A stretch of 64,000 bases of DNA from Undibacterium sp. 5I1 (GCF_034314085.1 NZ_JAVIWI010000001.1:992001-1056000); one strand, 5' to 3'. Shown: positions 16,469 through 25,684, counted from the first letter of the stretch. Numbers and translations are program-made. Notes: generated by a model from the letters alone, not told the origin.

Positions 16469-16501
16469 AAGGGACTAGATGCAAATCTAGTCCCTTTTTT
16501 C
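16469..16501 (+). terminator. Rho-independent terminator after tRNA-Arg copy 2
   Basis: The same 12-bp stem (AAGGGACTAGAT/ATCTAGTCCCTT) and T run as after copy 1. Confidence 0.92.
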
Positions 16502-16648
16502 TTTTGTCCTAAGGATTTTGTGACTCATTTGTTCACTCAATGCTTGAATACCGTATTGCCTGGGCCTGTCCATATCAGTTCCGCGATTTATCCATTTAAG
16601 GCATGCAAGCAATTTAAATCCCAACACGTTTAAACTAAAAAGCCGAGC

Positions 16649-17746
16649 TCACCATTTCATTTTTTGTTTGATCAAAGTGCTTAGCAAAGCGGCATTAGTT
16701 TGATGTTGCTTTACTCGTGGATGCGCGTCATAACCGGTGTATGGGAAGAAAATAGTGTCTATTTTTTCCTTGTTATTTTCGTTCTTAATTCGCGTCACTG
16801 CCGCAGTAATATAGCCTGGCCACTTCGATCCGTCCTTGGCCGCATCCATGCTGCCTAAGGCGCACACAATATACGCGTCACGATATTTGCTACGAATAGT
16901 TTTTACAAAGTCGACATAGGCCTGAATGCGCTGCTCATCCGAAGGTTCAGGGTTTAAGCGATGCTCTATCTCAATTAACCAACGATCATTCTGGAATAAA
17001 TTGATCACCACCACATCAGGCGTCCAGCTTGAAAAATCCCATTTAGTATCGTTGCGTCCATACGCGTTTAACTGATCGTAGAACTGCGGCATGACAAATG
17101 GAAACCAACTCACCATCACGCCTATACCGCTTTGCGACGTGACATGGACTTCTGCATTGAGATTGCGCGCCGTGATTGCGCTATACGCCATAAAGTTATT
17201 TTTATCTTTCGCCAGATTATCTGGGGCACCATCGGGGGATTCATTGCCCATTCCACTGGTGATCGAGTCGCCAAAAAATTCAATCTTCCGTTTTAGTCTG
17301 ACGGGTGGCGGTAACAATCCGGCACCATCCGCTAATATAAATTCTTTGATTGCAGTCGCGCCATCCTCACCCTCAGTGCGTTTTGTCAGCAAAAAGCTGT
17401 GTTTTCCTGGCGCCAGATTGTCAGCAATTAGATAGGTTTTTTCACCTGTTTCTGCTTTTAATATCATCGGGTGGTTTAAGTCGTGATCGATGAAGACATT
17501 GAAGTAATTTCCTCCAAATTGATCGACCAAAGTGACTGATAAATATTGGCCGGTAAAGTTTCCAGCAACGCTGGAACCTGGCCAAGACAGGCTTGGTGCA
17601 TAGACATTGCTGAAATCAATCCGCCCCGTGTATTGTAAATTTTTATCGCTACTGGATACTTTGGTAGTCGCATGAACCGGCGATAAGATCGCCAGGAATA
17701 CGATCGTTACTATAAGATTTTTGGTCAAGCAAAATAAATTCATCAT
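16649..17746 (-). CDS. Secreted SGNH esterase, carbohydrate esterase family 2-like
   Basis: 365 residues with a Sec signal peptide ending PVHA (about residue 26). Residues 35-145 look like the N-terminal beta-sandwich of CE2 enzymes. The SGNH hydrolase domain follows, with GDSIT (S161 nucleophile), SQSGIGVM, NLFQND and YDAHPRVKQH (H342 of the catalytic Ser-His pair). CE2 enzymes remove acetyl groups from xylan or glucomannan oligosaccharides. It would act in the periplasm or outside the cell. It is co-oriented with, and downstream of, a GH43-type gene 183 bases away, consistent with a small hemicellulose-degrading locus. Confidence 0.82.
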   Translation of the reverse strand: MMNLFCLTKNLIVTIVFLAILSPVHATTKVSSSDKNLQYTGRIDFSNVYAPSLSWPGSSVAGNFTGQYLSVTLVDQFGGNYFNVFIDHDLNHPMILKAETGEKTYLIADNLAPGKHSFLLTKRTEGEDGATAIKEFILADGAGLLPPPVRLKRKIEFFGDSITSGMGNESPDGAPDNLAKDKNNFMAYSAITARNLNAEVHVTSQSGIGVMVSWFPFVMPQFYDQLNAYGRNDTKWDFSSWTPDVVVINLFQNDRWLIEIEHRLNPEPSDEQRIQAYVDFVKTIRSKYRDAYIVCALGSMDAAKDGSKWPGYITAAVTRIKNENNKEKIDTIFFPYTGYDAHPRVKQHQTNAALLSTLIKQKMKW

Positions 17747-17929
17747 GTCATTGTCAATTCAATTTACATCATCAGGATTGCAGCGATATGCATTATGCAT
17801 CGCTCCGTCAGCAACGTCATATGAACGCGATATATTTGCTCACTGATGCTAAGTGATCATCCGGGATGCTTTATCCAGAATGATCATTGCGCATTAAGCG
17901 AGTAAGTTCAAATCCTTATCGTACAGCGC

Positions 17930-19456
17930 TCAGTTTTTTATCAGACTGAAGTCATCAGCGATCACCCAATTATTCGCGCTGGCAACCGTATAGAGTCCCA
18001 AGTCGATCTTTCCGTTGCTAACGACGATGTTCGGTATTGTCACTTGCTGCCAGTTTGAAATCGCTGTGTTGAATCCCACGTTCAGCTCTGATCCGCCAAA
18101 ATTCTTGACATAGATCTGAGCGATACTTTGTCCACCGCTGCTCATGACCCAGGCTTTCAGAGTATAGGTTCCATTCGGCAGGCCAGTCAGACTCTGATAG
18201 CGGCTGGCGCTATAAGCTGTCGTGTAGCTTAGCTTCATCGACCAGCGTCCAGTATGTCCACCGAGTACATTCGAGTTCGGATTTGCGCCGCCTGTCAGAT
18301 TAGTCCAGGTCGACCAGCCAGCCAGATCGTTCTGCGCGACCCTGTCGGCTTCAAAGCTGGGGTTGAGAATATAGTTATTGCCCGCACCCACTGTCCAGAC
18401 GCCAGTTGCCGCATCCAGATTAAACTGGCTGACGGAGTTGAGCGTCGGTGTCGTCCCGCTAAACGATATTGGCATCCATTGATTGTAGCCTAGCCCGTTA
18501 CCAGCGAAGTCGCTCCAACGATCACCTGCAAATAGGATTGTCGTACCGGATCTACCATTAACTGGAATAAAGAAACCGGTTTGAGTCACATGCGAGAAGT
18601 CGGCATCTGTTCCACCCATCACAGCCTCTGCTGTGTACGGCCCCAGTATTGAATTGGCCTTGAGATAATACGTGTGCGAAGCGTTCCATCCATGTAAGTC
18701 TGACGAGCAGAAATAATAGGTACCGTTGTATTTGAACATGGCATTGCCTTCGCGCCCTCCAGTGGTACTGGTCGAGATTAGCGAAGCTGGCTCTATATTG
18801 AGCGAATCAGAGGCACGCAAAGCGGCTACATAAGCGTTAGCGCGTCCACCCGCGTTACTGAAAATCAGATAGGACAAACCAGTATCGTCAGTAAATACGG
18901 TCTGATCACCTGTACCGGTTGAGCCAACATTGGTGATCTGTGTCTGCACATGATGATAGATGAAGGACCCGGCAGGTGAGTCGCTGGTTGCAAACAAGAT
19001 TGCATTACCGGTTGCCGTGCTGTAGTACTGGGTAATCAACACATATTTTTTGGTATTACTGTTATAAACGACGCCCATACGGCCGATCCAGTTGGACGGA
19101 TCGAGCACGCTGCCCGCCGCACCGGCACTCATCATATTGCCTTCGAATTTCCAGGTCGCCAGATCGGTCGAAGAATAAGCGGTAATCGCATTGAAGCTGA
19201 TATCAGAGTTCTTGGCGACAGGGTTGGCAGCATAAGTCACCGCGCCGTTGTACTTGACCCCATACCAGTAATAAATGTCTCCTACTTTAAGAATGCCACC
19301 GCCTTGAGAATAGATGGGATTTTTGCTTGTATCCTTCCAAAATACGTCGTTCTGTATGGTCTTCGGCGCGGCCTGCGCGGGTGATACAACTGCACATACC
19401 AACGCAACACTGACGATCGCCATGCAACGACCGATGAAGCTCAGATAGTCATTCAT
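17930..19456 (-). CDS. Secreted glycoside hydrolase family 43-like protein with C-terminal CBM
   Basis: 508 residues from the ATG at 19456, chosen because GAGGAG lies 8 bases upstream. The signal peptide ends SPAQA. Residues about 30-350 form a five-bladed propeller-type domain: NPIYSQGGGILKVGDIYYWYG, SSTDLATWKFEGN, SDSPAGSFIYH, GDQTVFTDDTG. This matches GH43, closest to my memory of the exo-beta-1,3-galactanase or arabinan-type subfamilies. Residues about 365-508 are a jelly-roll carbohydrate-binding module (NPSFEADRV...LPNGTYTLKAWV...NNWVIADDFSLI). The precise substrate cannot be read from sequence. Confidence 0.8.
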   Translation of the reverse strand: MNDYLSFIGRCMAIVSVALVCAVVSPAQAAPKTIQNDVFWKDTSKNPIYSQGGGILKVGDIYYWYGVKYNGAVTYAANPVAKNSDISFNAITAYSSTDLATWKFEGNMMSAGAAGSVLDPSNWIGRMGVVYNSNTKKYVLITQYYSTATGNAILFATSDSPAGSFIYHHVQTQITNVGSTGTGDQTVFTDDTGLSYLIFSNAGGRANAYVAALRASDSLNIEPASLISTSTTGGREGNAMFKYNGTYYFCSSDLHGWNASHTYYLKANSILGPYTAEAVMGGTDADFSHVTQTGFFIPVNGRSGTTILFAGDRWSDFAGNGLGYNQWMPISFSGTTPTLNSVSQFNLDAATGVWTVGAGNNYILNPSFEADRVAQNDLAGWSTWTNLTGGANPNSNVLGGHTGRWSMKLSYTTAYSASRYQSLTGLPNGTYTLKAWVMSSGGQSIAQIYVKNFGGSELNVGFNTAISNWQQVTIPNIVVSNGKIDLGLYTVASANNWVIADDFSLIKN

Positions 19457-19868
19457 TTTTTGTCTCCTCTGTGAACCACGGATGAGCACCGTCTTATTCT
19501 ATGTAAGACGTGAAATGCAAATCCGTAGTTGAATCTGCAATACCCGCAGAGTCCATAAGCTTCGGCACATATCGCCACACGATTATGCGAAGCAATAAGG
19601 ATTTTTCACAAATCCCATATTCATATAGCAAAAGAGATTTTTTATATACGTGTGGAATTACTTAGCAGATTGTGACTGGTGATATTCGGTGCGGTCACAT
19701 TAAAACGATATAGAGCACAGAGAAAAATTTACTTTGCGCTCAGAAAAGGAAAGGTTTTCTTACTTTTTCTACGTGTTTTATAAAACGATGCTTAAGGATT
19801 TAAGGCAGTTTTTAAGCTCGTCGTTCCTCTATGTGAATGACGAATTTATCATCAAACAGGAGTTATTC
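19457..19868. other. Intergenic region before the SDR remnant
   Basis: About 410 bases between divergent genes. CCACACG (19575-19581) and CGTGTGG (19649-19655) form a widely spaced inverted repeat that may be incidental. No gene or family repeat is seen. Confidence 0.4.
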
Positions 19869-20090
19869 ATGAGCAATAACATCGAAGGAAAAGTTGTCGT
19901 CATTACCAGCGCAAGCAGTGGTTTTGGCGAAGCGACTGCTTTGCATCTTAGTGAACTGGGAGCAAAGCTCGTACTCGGCGCGTGACGCGTAGACCGCATC
20001 AATGCCCTGGCAGATCAACTCGCAGGCAAGGGTGGCAAAGCCATCGCACTGGAATCAATGCTGCGCAAGTCCAGCCTCAGGCATCATTAA
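19869..20090 (+). pseudogene. Truncated short-chain dehydrogenase/reductase remnant
   Basis: The start has a good Shine-Dalgarno (AGGAG) and reads [30 protein letters not shown], the cofactor-binding TGxxxGxG-like N-terminus of classical SDR enzymes. After LGA comes TGA (19983-19985) where a CGA Arg codon is expected. The frame then continues as RVDRINALADQLAGKGGKAIALE, still SDR-like, before drifting and stopping at 20088. The remaining roughly 180 residues, including the YxxxK active site, are absent. It is a decayed gene carrying a nonsense mutation and a 3' deletion whose endpoint adjoins the convergent thioredoxin-like gene. Confidence 0.85.
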
Positions 20091-20547
20091 CAATCAATTG
20101 GCGCAAGCTCCAGCCACTTGGTATGCCTTGATGTGCGGTGGATTTTGTGGCGGCTGTGTCGTTCCGGGTAGTATTCATTGCGATCTTGCCAGCCTCTTGC
20201 TGAGTACCTGTATGAGACGCCATGATTGACTTTAACAAGCGATGCAATTGCATTGTGTCTGGCAGCATGGTGCCAAAAAAATGCACTGTGTCTTGATGTT
20301 GTATCAAGATGGTAGGGAAGTTTTCAATATCGATTTCGTCCACTAAGTGCGCCTGATCTTCTATGTCTATCCAGGCGAAACAGACATCGGGATGCTGTTC
20401 GGCCAATTGATCGAATGCGATCCGATAGGCTGTGCAGGTGTCGCACCAGGCTGCGCATAAGCAGGCTACTAGCCATTGTTTGCTCGTTAATTGGCGTTTG
20501 ATGAGTGCCAAGTCTTCAGTGTTCGTTGCTAAGTTCATGCCTGACAT
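20077..20547 (-). CDS. Thioredoxin-like protein
   Basis: 156 residues from the ATG at 20547; an upstream TTG at 20601 is less likely. The thioredoxin fold covers residues about 10-110 with WLVACLCAAWCDTC as the active-site region (WCDTC in place of WCGPC) and the cis-proline loop NFPTILI. It is probably a cytoplasmic disulfide reductase, since no signal peptide is seen. The last 45 residues (from about TGTQQEAG) are low complexity and outside the fold. They run into the SDR remnant, so the natural 3' end may have been altered by the same deletion. Confidence 0.8.
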   Translation of the reverse strand: MSGMNLATNTEDLALIKRQLTSKQWLVACLCAAWCDTCTAYRIAFDQLAEQHPDVCFAWIDIEDQAHLVDEIDIENFPTILIQHQDTVHFFGTMLPDTMQLHRLLKSIMASHTGTQQEAGKIAMNTTRNDTAATKSTAHQGIPSGWSLRQLIVNDA

Positions 20548-20645
20548 TTTAACCGAACTGATGTTATTCCGGCTTGGCGCGCTTGATTTAAGCGGATTCA
20601 AACATCAGAGTTTGGGATTGCCTTCGCGCCCTGTAAAATACGGGT

Positions 20646-21380
20646 ATGACAACACTTCTTGCTATTGAAACTTCGACAGAACTTGCTTCTGCTGCTTTGC
20701 TAATCGGCGATACTCTGATCATTCGTGAACTGACGGGGGTACAGACCCATTCCCAAGGTATTTTGCCTGCCATACAAGCCTTATTGCTGGAGGCAGGTTT
20801 GTCGCTAAAACAATGTGATGCGATTGCTTTTGGTTGTGGTCCCGGGGCTTTTACCGGTGTACGAACTGCATGCGGGATTGTGCAAGGCTTGGCTTTTGGT
20901 GCCAACTTGCCGATATTGCCCGTCGTGAGTTTGCAGGCAATGGCAGAATCCGCGCGCCAGCAACATGTCTTATCAAATGATGTCGTTGATTATGTTGCGG
21001 TACTTGATGCCCGCATGGGCGAGGTGTATTGGGCGCAATATCGCTATCTAAACAGCGTATGGCAGGTGACGGTAGCGCCGACTTTATCAAAAGTGGAGGA
21101 GGTCAGGGCTGTCGTTGATAGCGACTTATCAGATAGTAGCTCGCTGGTATTTGCGCTTGGGCAAGGCGTTGTGCTGCCTGAAAATGTCAGCATTGCTGAA
21201 TCGTTTTCGGCACATCTGCAGATAGCTTGCATGCCGCATGCAAGGCAAATAGCGCAACTCGCTTTACCCGATTATCTTGCGGGGCGTGGTCTGGATGCAT
21301 CGCAAGCGCAGCCGCTGTACTTGCGTAACAAAATCGCATTGACTACCGCAGAGCGCATGCAATTGAAAGCGGCGAGCTAA
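20646..21380 (+). CDS. tsaB: tRNA threonylcarbamoyladenosine biosynthesis protein TsaB
   Basis: 244 residues of the ASKHA-fold TsaB/YeaZ family. It opens LLAIETSTELASAALL, followed by HSQGILPAIQALL and GCGPGAFTGVRTACGIVQGLA. TsaB is the scaffold partner of TsaD in t6A37 tRNA modification. Its stop overlaps the rimI start by one base (TAATG), so the two genes are co-translated, the usual arrangement in this order. The ATG at 20646 is the only sensible start. Confidence 0.96.
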   Translation: MTTLLAIETSTELASAALLIGDTLIIRELTGVQTHSQGILPAIQALLLEAGLSLKQCDAIAFGCGPGAFTGVRTACGIVQGLAFGANLPILPVVSLQAMAESARQQHVLSNDVVDYVAVLDARMGEVYWAQYRYLNSVWQVTVAPTLSKVEEVRAVVDSDLSDSSSLVFALGQGVVLPENVSIAESFSAHLQIACMPHARQIAQLALPDYLAGRGLDASQAQPLYLRNKIALTTAERMQLKAAS

Positions 21381-21835
21381 TGCAGGGCAACTTGATTTTT
21401 AGCCGGCTTGGTTTTGAGGATATCGATGATGTCTTAGCGATAGAAAATCAGGTCTACTCACATCCCTGGTCGCGCGGCAATTTTTTAGATTCTTTGTATA
21501 GCGCTTATCATTTGACCGGTTTGCGTGATCCGTCGCAAAAACTGATCGGCTATTTTTTATTAATGCCTGTCGTCGATGAGATGCATTTGCTGAATCTTGC
21601 CGTAAGTGCCGAGCATCAGGGTTTGGGTTATGCTCGTTTGATGTTGGACAATATGGTAGCAATGGCACGGGAGAAGCAGTGTCTGGCGATTTTGCTAGAA
21701 GTGCGGATCAGTAATCAGCGCGCGATTGAGGTGTATCAGCGGTATGGCTTTAAAGAAATCGGGCGTCGCAAAGCCTACTATCCCGCCCACGACAATCTGC
21801 GTGAAGATGCGATTGTGATGCGAATAGAGTTGTAA
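21380..21835 (+). CDS. rimI: Ribosomal protein S18-alanine N-acetyltransferase RimI
   Basis: 151 residues, one GNAT domain. The acetyl-CoA loop is in VSAEHQGLGYARLMLDNMV and the C-terminal motif is NQRAIEVYQRYGFKEIGRRKAYY. RimI acetylates the N-terminal alanine of S18; the substrate gene rpsR lies at 45966 in this window. The start overlaps the tsaB stop by one base. The downstream 240 bases hold a dispersed palindromic element before the UDG gene. Confidence 0.93.
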   Translation: MQGNLIFSRLGFEDIDDVLAIENQVYSHPWSRGNFLDSLYSAYHLTGLRDPSQKLIGYFLLMPVVDEMHLLNLAVSAEHQGLGYARLMLDNMVAMAREKQCLAILLEVRISNQRAIEVYQRYGFKEIGRRKAYYPAHDNLREDAIVMRIEL

Positions 21836-21865
21836 ATCTCGTTATTTTAAATTGTAGTGAATTAT

Positions 21866-21949
21866 TATACTGGTGACGAGTATGGTTAAGTTGTCCATGG
21901 ATTCATTGGTTAATAAGGCATTTTTAGTAAAAATAATGGGGAGTATATT
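21866..21949 (-). repeat. Dispersed palindromic element, copy 3
   Basis: On the minus strand it begins AAATATACTCCCCATTATTT, continues AAATGCCTTATT, and has CCATGGACAACTTAA at the inner right arm. The inner hairpin is weaker because the left GTCCA is changed to AACCA. It lies between rimI and the UDG gene. Confidence 0.68.
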
Positions 21950-22048
21950 TAATTTGGGGGAAGGATTTCGTAATATCCCAAACGCCCCTGCTATTTTTAT
22001 CATAAATTAGACTCGTTTCAACTTTATTCAATCTTATCTAATTTGCTA

Positions 22049-22072
22049 TCAACTAAGCCGTCAACTAAGCCA
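22049..22072 (+). repeat. 12-bp tandem duplication before the UDG gene
   Basis: TCAACTAAGCCG is followed directly by TCAACTAAGCCA, ending 2 bases before the ATG at 22075. It fills the position where a Shine-Dalgarno would be, and none is visible. Confidence 0.7.
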
Positions 22073-22074
22073 TC

Positions 22075-22947
22075 ATGAACACCCCAGAACATAACAATCC
22101 AAAGCAACACGATGCAATGCTGGCAGAGCTGGGTATCGGACCTGTCTGGAAATTGCGTGAAGCTAACGTCGATGCTGATGCCCATTCTGGCATTGACGCT
22201 GCGCAGGCAGGTGCCATCATATCCCCGGAAATCATTGCCCGCGCTGGTCGCGAGTCTGATCTATCGTCTGAGCAATCCCCAGATCAAGCACACCGGTCAT
22301 TAACAGCAATCTCAGTCAACCCATCAACGCCTACTGCCGAACTGGATTGGGTCGCATTAGAAGCCAGAGTCTCTAACTGCCGCGCCTGTCATTTGTGCGA
22401 AGGTCGCGCCAAGACGGTGTTCGGTGTCGGTGATCAACATGCGAAGTGGTTGTTTGTTGGTGAAGGGCCAGGCTATAACGAGAATTTACAAGGGCTACCT
22501 TTTGTCGGACCCGCCGGGCAGCTACTAGACAACATCCTGCGCGCTTTGGGTATGCAACGTGGCACTAATACTTATATCGCCAATATCGTCAAGTGTCGTC
22601 CGACCGATGCCCAGGGCAAGGACCGAGCGCCCGCACCCGAAGAAGTCGCTGCCTGCTTGCCGTATTTAAAGCGTCAAATTGCATTGATACAGCCAGAAAT
22701 TATTATTGCGCTGGGTAAGACGGCAGCGATTTCATTGCTGGATTTAAATCCTGAAACTCCCGTCGGAAAGTTGCGCGGCTCGATTCATCATTATCAGGAT
22801 TTACCTTTGGTCGTGACTTACCATCCAGCGTATTTACTACGCAAGCCAACTGAGAAAAGTAAAACCTGGGAAGACCTTTGTCTGGCGCTACAGGCAATCG
22901 CACAGACCACTGCGGTGGCATCGTCGACTATGTTGGCATCGACCTGA
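22075..22947 (+). CDS. Uracil-DNA glycosylase, family 4 type
   Basis: 290 residues. The catalytic part begins near residue 100. CRACHLC (C105, C108) plus C174 (VKCRP) and C194 supply the four [4Fe-4S] ligands. Motif 1 is GEGPGYNENLQGLPFVGPAG and motif 2 is TYHPAYLLR. It removes uracil from deaminated DNA. The first 90 residues are a variable, probably disordered extension, common in beta-proteobacterial homologues after rimI. The 12-bp duplication immediately upstream replaces a recognisable ribosome site. Confidence 0.92.
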   Translation: MNTPEHNNPKQHDAMLAELGIGPVWKLREANVDADAHSGIDAAQAGAIISPEIIARAGRESDLSSEQSPDQAHRSLTAISVNPSTPTAELDWVALEARVSNCRACHLCEGRAKTVFGVGDQHAKWLFVGEGPGYNENLQGLPFVGPAGQLLDNILRALGMQRGTNTYIANIVKCRPTDAQGKDRAPAPEEVAACLPYLKRQIALIQPEIIIALGKTAAISLLDLNPETPVGKLRGSIHHYQDLPLVVTYHPAYLLRKPTEKSKTWEDLCLALQAIAQTTAVASSTMLAST

Positions 22948-22991
22948 AGCTATCAATTTTTGGAACTGAGTTTTTTTGAAACTGAGCTTGG

Positions 22992-24011
22992 ATGCAAACC
23001 TACCAGAAACAGTTTCATCAACAATGGCAGCATCTGCAAGACCCGCATGTGCGCGCGCTGGTATGGATGCTGACCTCGCCCAACTTGCTTGCGAGCGATA
23101 CCGCTGAATACGCAACACCAGATTCAACCGATCCAACAGGTTCAATCAGCGCATCCCGCTGGCATGGACAGATTGCCCACATTGCGCTGCCTGATCCACA
23201 ACAATTATTAAGCTGGATTAACCAGCTTGATCAATATCCCCAGGTTTTGCATGACGCCTTGGCGGTACACAAGCATCGCAGGCTAGGACATTATGCTGAA
23301 AACTTACTGGCGTTTTTTCTGAATCATCAAAGTTTGTCAGGGCTACAAAATTTACTCTTTGCCCAAAATCTGCAAGTACAAGGTGCAAAGCAAGTGACAT
23401 TGGGTGAGTTTGATTTTTTATTAAATGACGCCCGGGGATTCGTCCACTGGGAACTGGCCACCAAGATGTATTTGTTCGTCGGTGATCTGGATCAGACCCG
23501 TAGCAAGTTTGCACTAGACGACTATATTGGCCCCAATCAGCTTGATACCTTTGCCAAAAAAGCGGACAAACTTTTTAATCAACAATTGCTGTTATCTCAC
23601 CACGCTGCTGCGCAAGCTTTATTGCAGCGAGCCGTGATCAGTACTCAGGCATTGATCAAGGGCTGGTTATTCTATCGTCAGCCGATGATTGCCTCTGCTA
23701 ATGCGCCGCCAGAGATCGCGCCTGAACACTGCTGTGGTTATTGGTGGACGCTGCAAGATATGGCGGCTATGGCGATAGAGCATGGCGTGGTTTTGGAGCG
23801 TATGTCATGGCTGGCACCAGCGCAAACCAAGCCGGAGCAGGTGCTGAATCAGGCAATGTTATTGGATGAAATACAGCGCCGTTTTCAATTGCAAAACATG
23901 CCGGTGATGTTGGCAATCATGCGTGAAAACGGCGATCTGATGCAGGAAACGCATCGCGGCATGGTGGTACCGGAGCAGTGGCTAGATCTTGCGCAGGACA
24001 GATATCAGTGA
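22992..24011 (+). CDS. DUF1853 family protein
   Basis: 339 residues matching DUF1853 (PF08907) by the segments HRRLGHYAENLLAFFLNH and LGEFDFLLNDARGFVHWELATKMYLFV. The E...D...E-x-x-x-K layout resembles a PD-(D/E)XK nuclease core, but that is my inference and catalytic activity is unproven. It is soluble, with no signal peptide. It lies 44 bases after the UDG gene, so they may be co-transcribed, which hints at a DNA-related role. Confidence 0.82.
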   Translation: MQTYQKQFHQQWQHLQDPHVRALVWMLTSPNLLASDTAEYATPDSTDPTGSISASRWHGQIAHIALPDPQQLLSWINQLDQYPQVLHDALAVHKHRRLGHYAENLLAFFLNHQSLSGLQNLLFAQNLQVQGAKQVTLGEFDFLLNDARGFVHWELATKMYLFVGDLDQTRSKFALDDYIGPNQLDTFAKKADKLFNQQLLLSHHAAAQALLQRAVISTQALIKGWLFYRQPMIASANAPPEIAPEHCCGYWWTLQDMAAMAIEHGVVLERMSWLAPAQTKPEQVLNQAMLLDEIQRRFQLQNMPVMLAIMRENGDLMQETHRGMVVPEQWLDLAQDRYQ

Positions 24012-24073
24012 TCACATTGAAGTGATTAGCGTTACTTGTGCTTGACAAGACCTGTCTTAAAAAATGGGATTTT

Positions 24074-25354
24074 TTAAGGCGTTGGCTGACAAGGGTGCTT
24101 ATGCTCACCAATCAAAGCAACTGAATCAAACTCCAGTTGGTTCAACTGATGTTTGCGCATCACTAAATACATCGTGCTGGCCATAAACAGACCAAACAGG
24201 ATGATCACAAAATAAATACTGACGTTGAGAGAAATCAGCAGGGCATACAGTCCCAGCATAGTCAGTACTGAGAGGTTCTCATTAAAGTTTTGTACCGCGA
24301 TGGAATGTCCTGCGCTCATCAACACATGTCCGCGATGCTGCAATAAAGCATTCATCGGAACCACAAAGTAACCGGCCAGTGCGCCAATTACGATGAGCAA
24401 TGGATAAGCCACCCACACATTGGTGACTAAAGTCATGCTCATTACCGTCAAGCCCATCGCAATACCTAATGGCATTACCGTCAATGATTTTTTTAACGGA
24501 ACAAATCGCGCTGCTGCTACTGCGCCTAATGCAATCCCGACTGCGACTACGCCTTGTAATGCTGCTGCTTTGTCTAATGGCATTTTCAACGCACTTTGCG
24601 CCCATTTCAAAACGATAAATTGCAGAGTCGCACCGGCACCCCAAAATAAAGTCGTGATGGCTAGAGAAATTTGGCCTAATTTATCTTTCCATAAATTGAC
24701 GAAGCAGTTAGCAAAATCTTCTACCAATTTTGCTGGGTTGCGTTCTTGATGTACGTAACAGACGCCGGTATCAGGTATCCGTAAATTGAATAAAGCGGCC
24801 AGAGCATAGCAGGCGGTAATCACACAAATCGCCGCTTGCGTCGCTGTAGAAATATTAAAATCGATGAAGGGGAAATCTAAGTTCAGTAACATTGCCGCAT
24901 TGTGCGGGTTGACTAGCGCACCACCTAATACCGTGCCAAGAATGATGGAGGACACGGTTAAGCCTTCAATCCAGCCATTGGCGGCAACTAATTTCTCTGG
25001 GGGTAATAATTCGGTCAAGATGCCGTATTTAGCTGGGGAGTAGGCCGCGGCGCCAAACCCGACCACCGCATAAGCCAGTAGAGGATGAACTCGGCAATAC
25101 ATTAAGCCGCAACCAAACACTTTGATCAGGTTGGTAAAGAACATGACTTTGCCTTTGGGAAGCGAATCTGCAAAAGCGCCGACAAAAGGTGCCAACAGCA
25201 CATACGACAAGACAAAGAAGAGTTTGAGGAAGGGAGGCATCCATTCGGGTGACTCCATGGACACCAACAAAGCGATGGCTGCAATTAATAAAGCGTTATC
25301 TGCGAGCGACGAAAAAAACTGCGCCGCCATGATCGTATAAAAACCGCGTTTCAT
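24074..25354 (-). CDS. lplT: Lysophospholipid transporter LplT
   Basis: 426 residues from the ATG at 25354 (MKRGFYTIMAAQFFSSLADN); a GTG start at 25384 is possible. It is a major-facilitator protein with about 12 membrane segments. The family signatures LLAPFVGAFADSLPKGKVMF, AAYSPAKYGILTELLPPEKLVAANGWIEG and NEN-containing helices are present. LplT flips lysophospholipids across the inner membrane for re-acylation by Aas. Here the acyltransferase is neither fused nor adjacent. It is convergent with the DUF1853 gene. Confidence 0.92.
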   Translation of the reverse strand: MKRGFYTIMAAQFFSSLADNALLIAAIALLVSMESPEWMPPFLKLFFVLSYVLLAPFVGAFADSLPKGKVMFFTNLIKVFGCGLMYCRVHPLLAYAVVGFGAAAYSPAKYGILTELLPPEKLVAANGWIEGLTVSSIILGTVLGGALVNPHNAAMLLNLDFPFIDFNISTATQAAICVITACYALAALFNLRIPDTGVCYVHQERNPAKLVEDFANCFVNLWKDKLGQISLAITTLFWGAGATLQFIVLKWAQSALKMPLDKAAALQGVVAVGIALGAVAAARFVPLKKSLTVMPLGIAMGLTVMSMTLVTNVWVAYPLLIVIGALAGYFVVPMNALLQHRGHVLMSAGHSIAVQNFNENLSVLTMLGLYALLISLNVSIYFVIILFGLFMASTMYLVMRKHQLNQLEFDSVALIGEHKHPCQPTP

Positions 25355-25684
25355 TCTTTTTATATGCCTGTTACGTAATGTCACCGACTCGCTTTATACC
25401 ATGAAAAACCAAGAATATTTGTGATTTACATGGGGCAAGTTTTACAATACTGGTTAAACTATCAGTAGTTTTGTCAATATACCAAACTAGCTTTGCTAAG
25501 TTTAGTTTGCGATTGATTGGCAATTTATTGGCAAGCGGATTTATTGTTGCGACGCACCAAATTTAGATTGTATTGTCGCTGTAGTTAGAGCTTATTTTTT
25601 AAAGCGTATTTTTTAAAGTTTATTTTTGAAGCTAATTGTTAAAGTCGACATCCACGTTTTTTGATGAATTTATTTGTTTAGACC
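25355..25684. other. Intergenic region between lplT and radA
   Basis: About 330 bases between divergent genes, AT-rich. The last 100 bases hold a short tandem array (25590-25643). No family palindrome or ORF is seen. Confidence 0.5.
25590..25643 (+). repeat. Short degenerate tandem array upstream of radA
   Basis: Four units of 13-14 bp: GCTTATTTTTTAAA, GCGTATTTTTTAAA, GTTTATTTTTGAA and GCTAATTGTTAAA. They lie about 40-95 bases before the radA start, in the promoter region. Confidence 0.6.

Noticed and set aside
10943..16501. A genomic island integrated between the two tRNA-Arg genes
   Set aside because: There is no integrase, phage or mobility gene, and the duplicated unit is a complete tRNA with its terminator rather than a 3' tRNA fragment as att sites usually are.
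16315..16633. Plus-strand ORFs around the second tRNA-Arg
   Set aside because: They run through the tRNA and its terminator and have no ribosome site.
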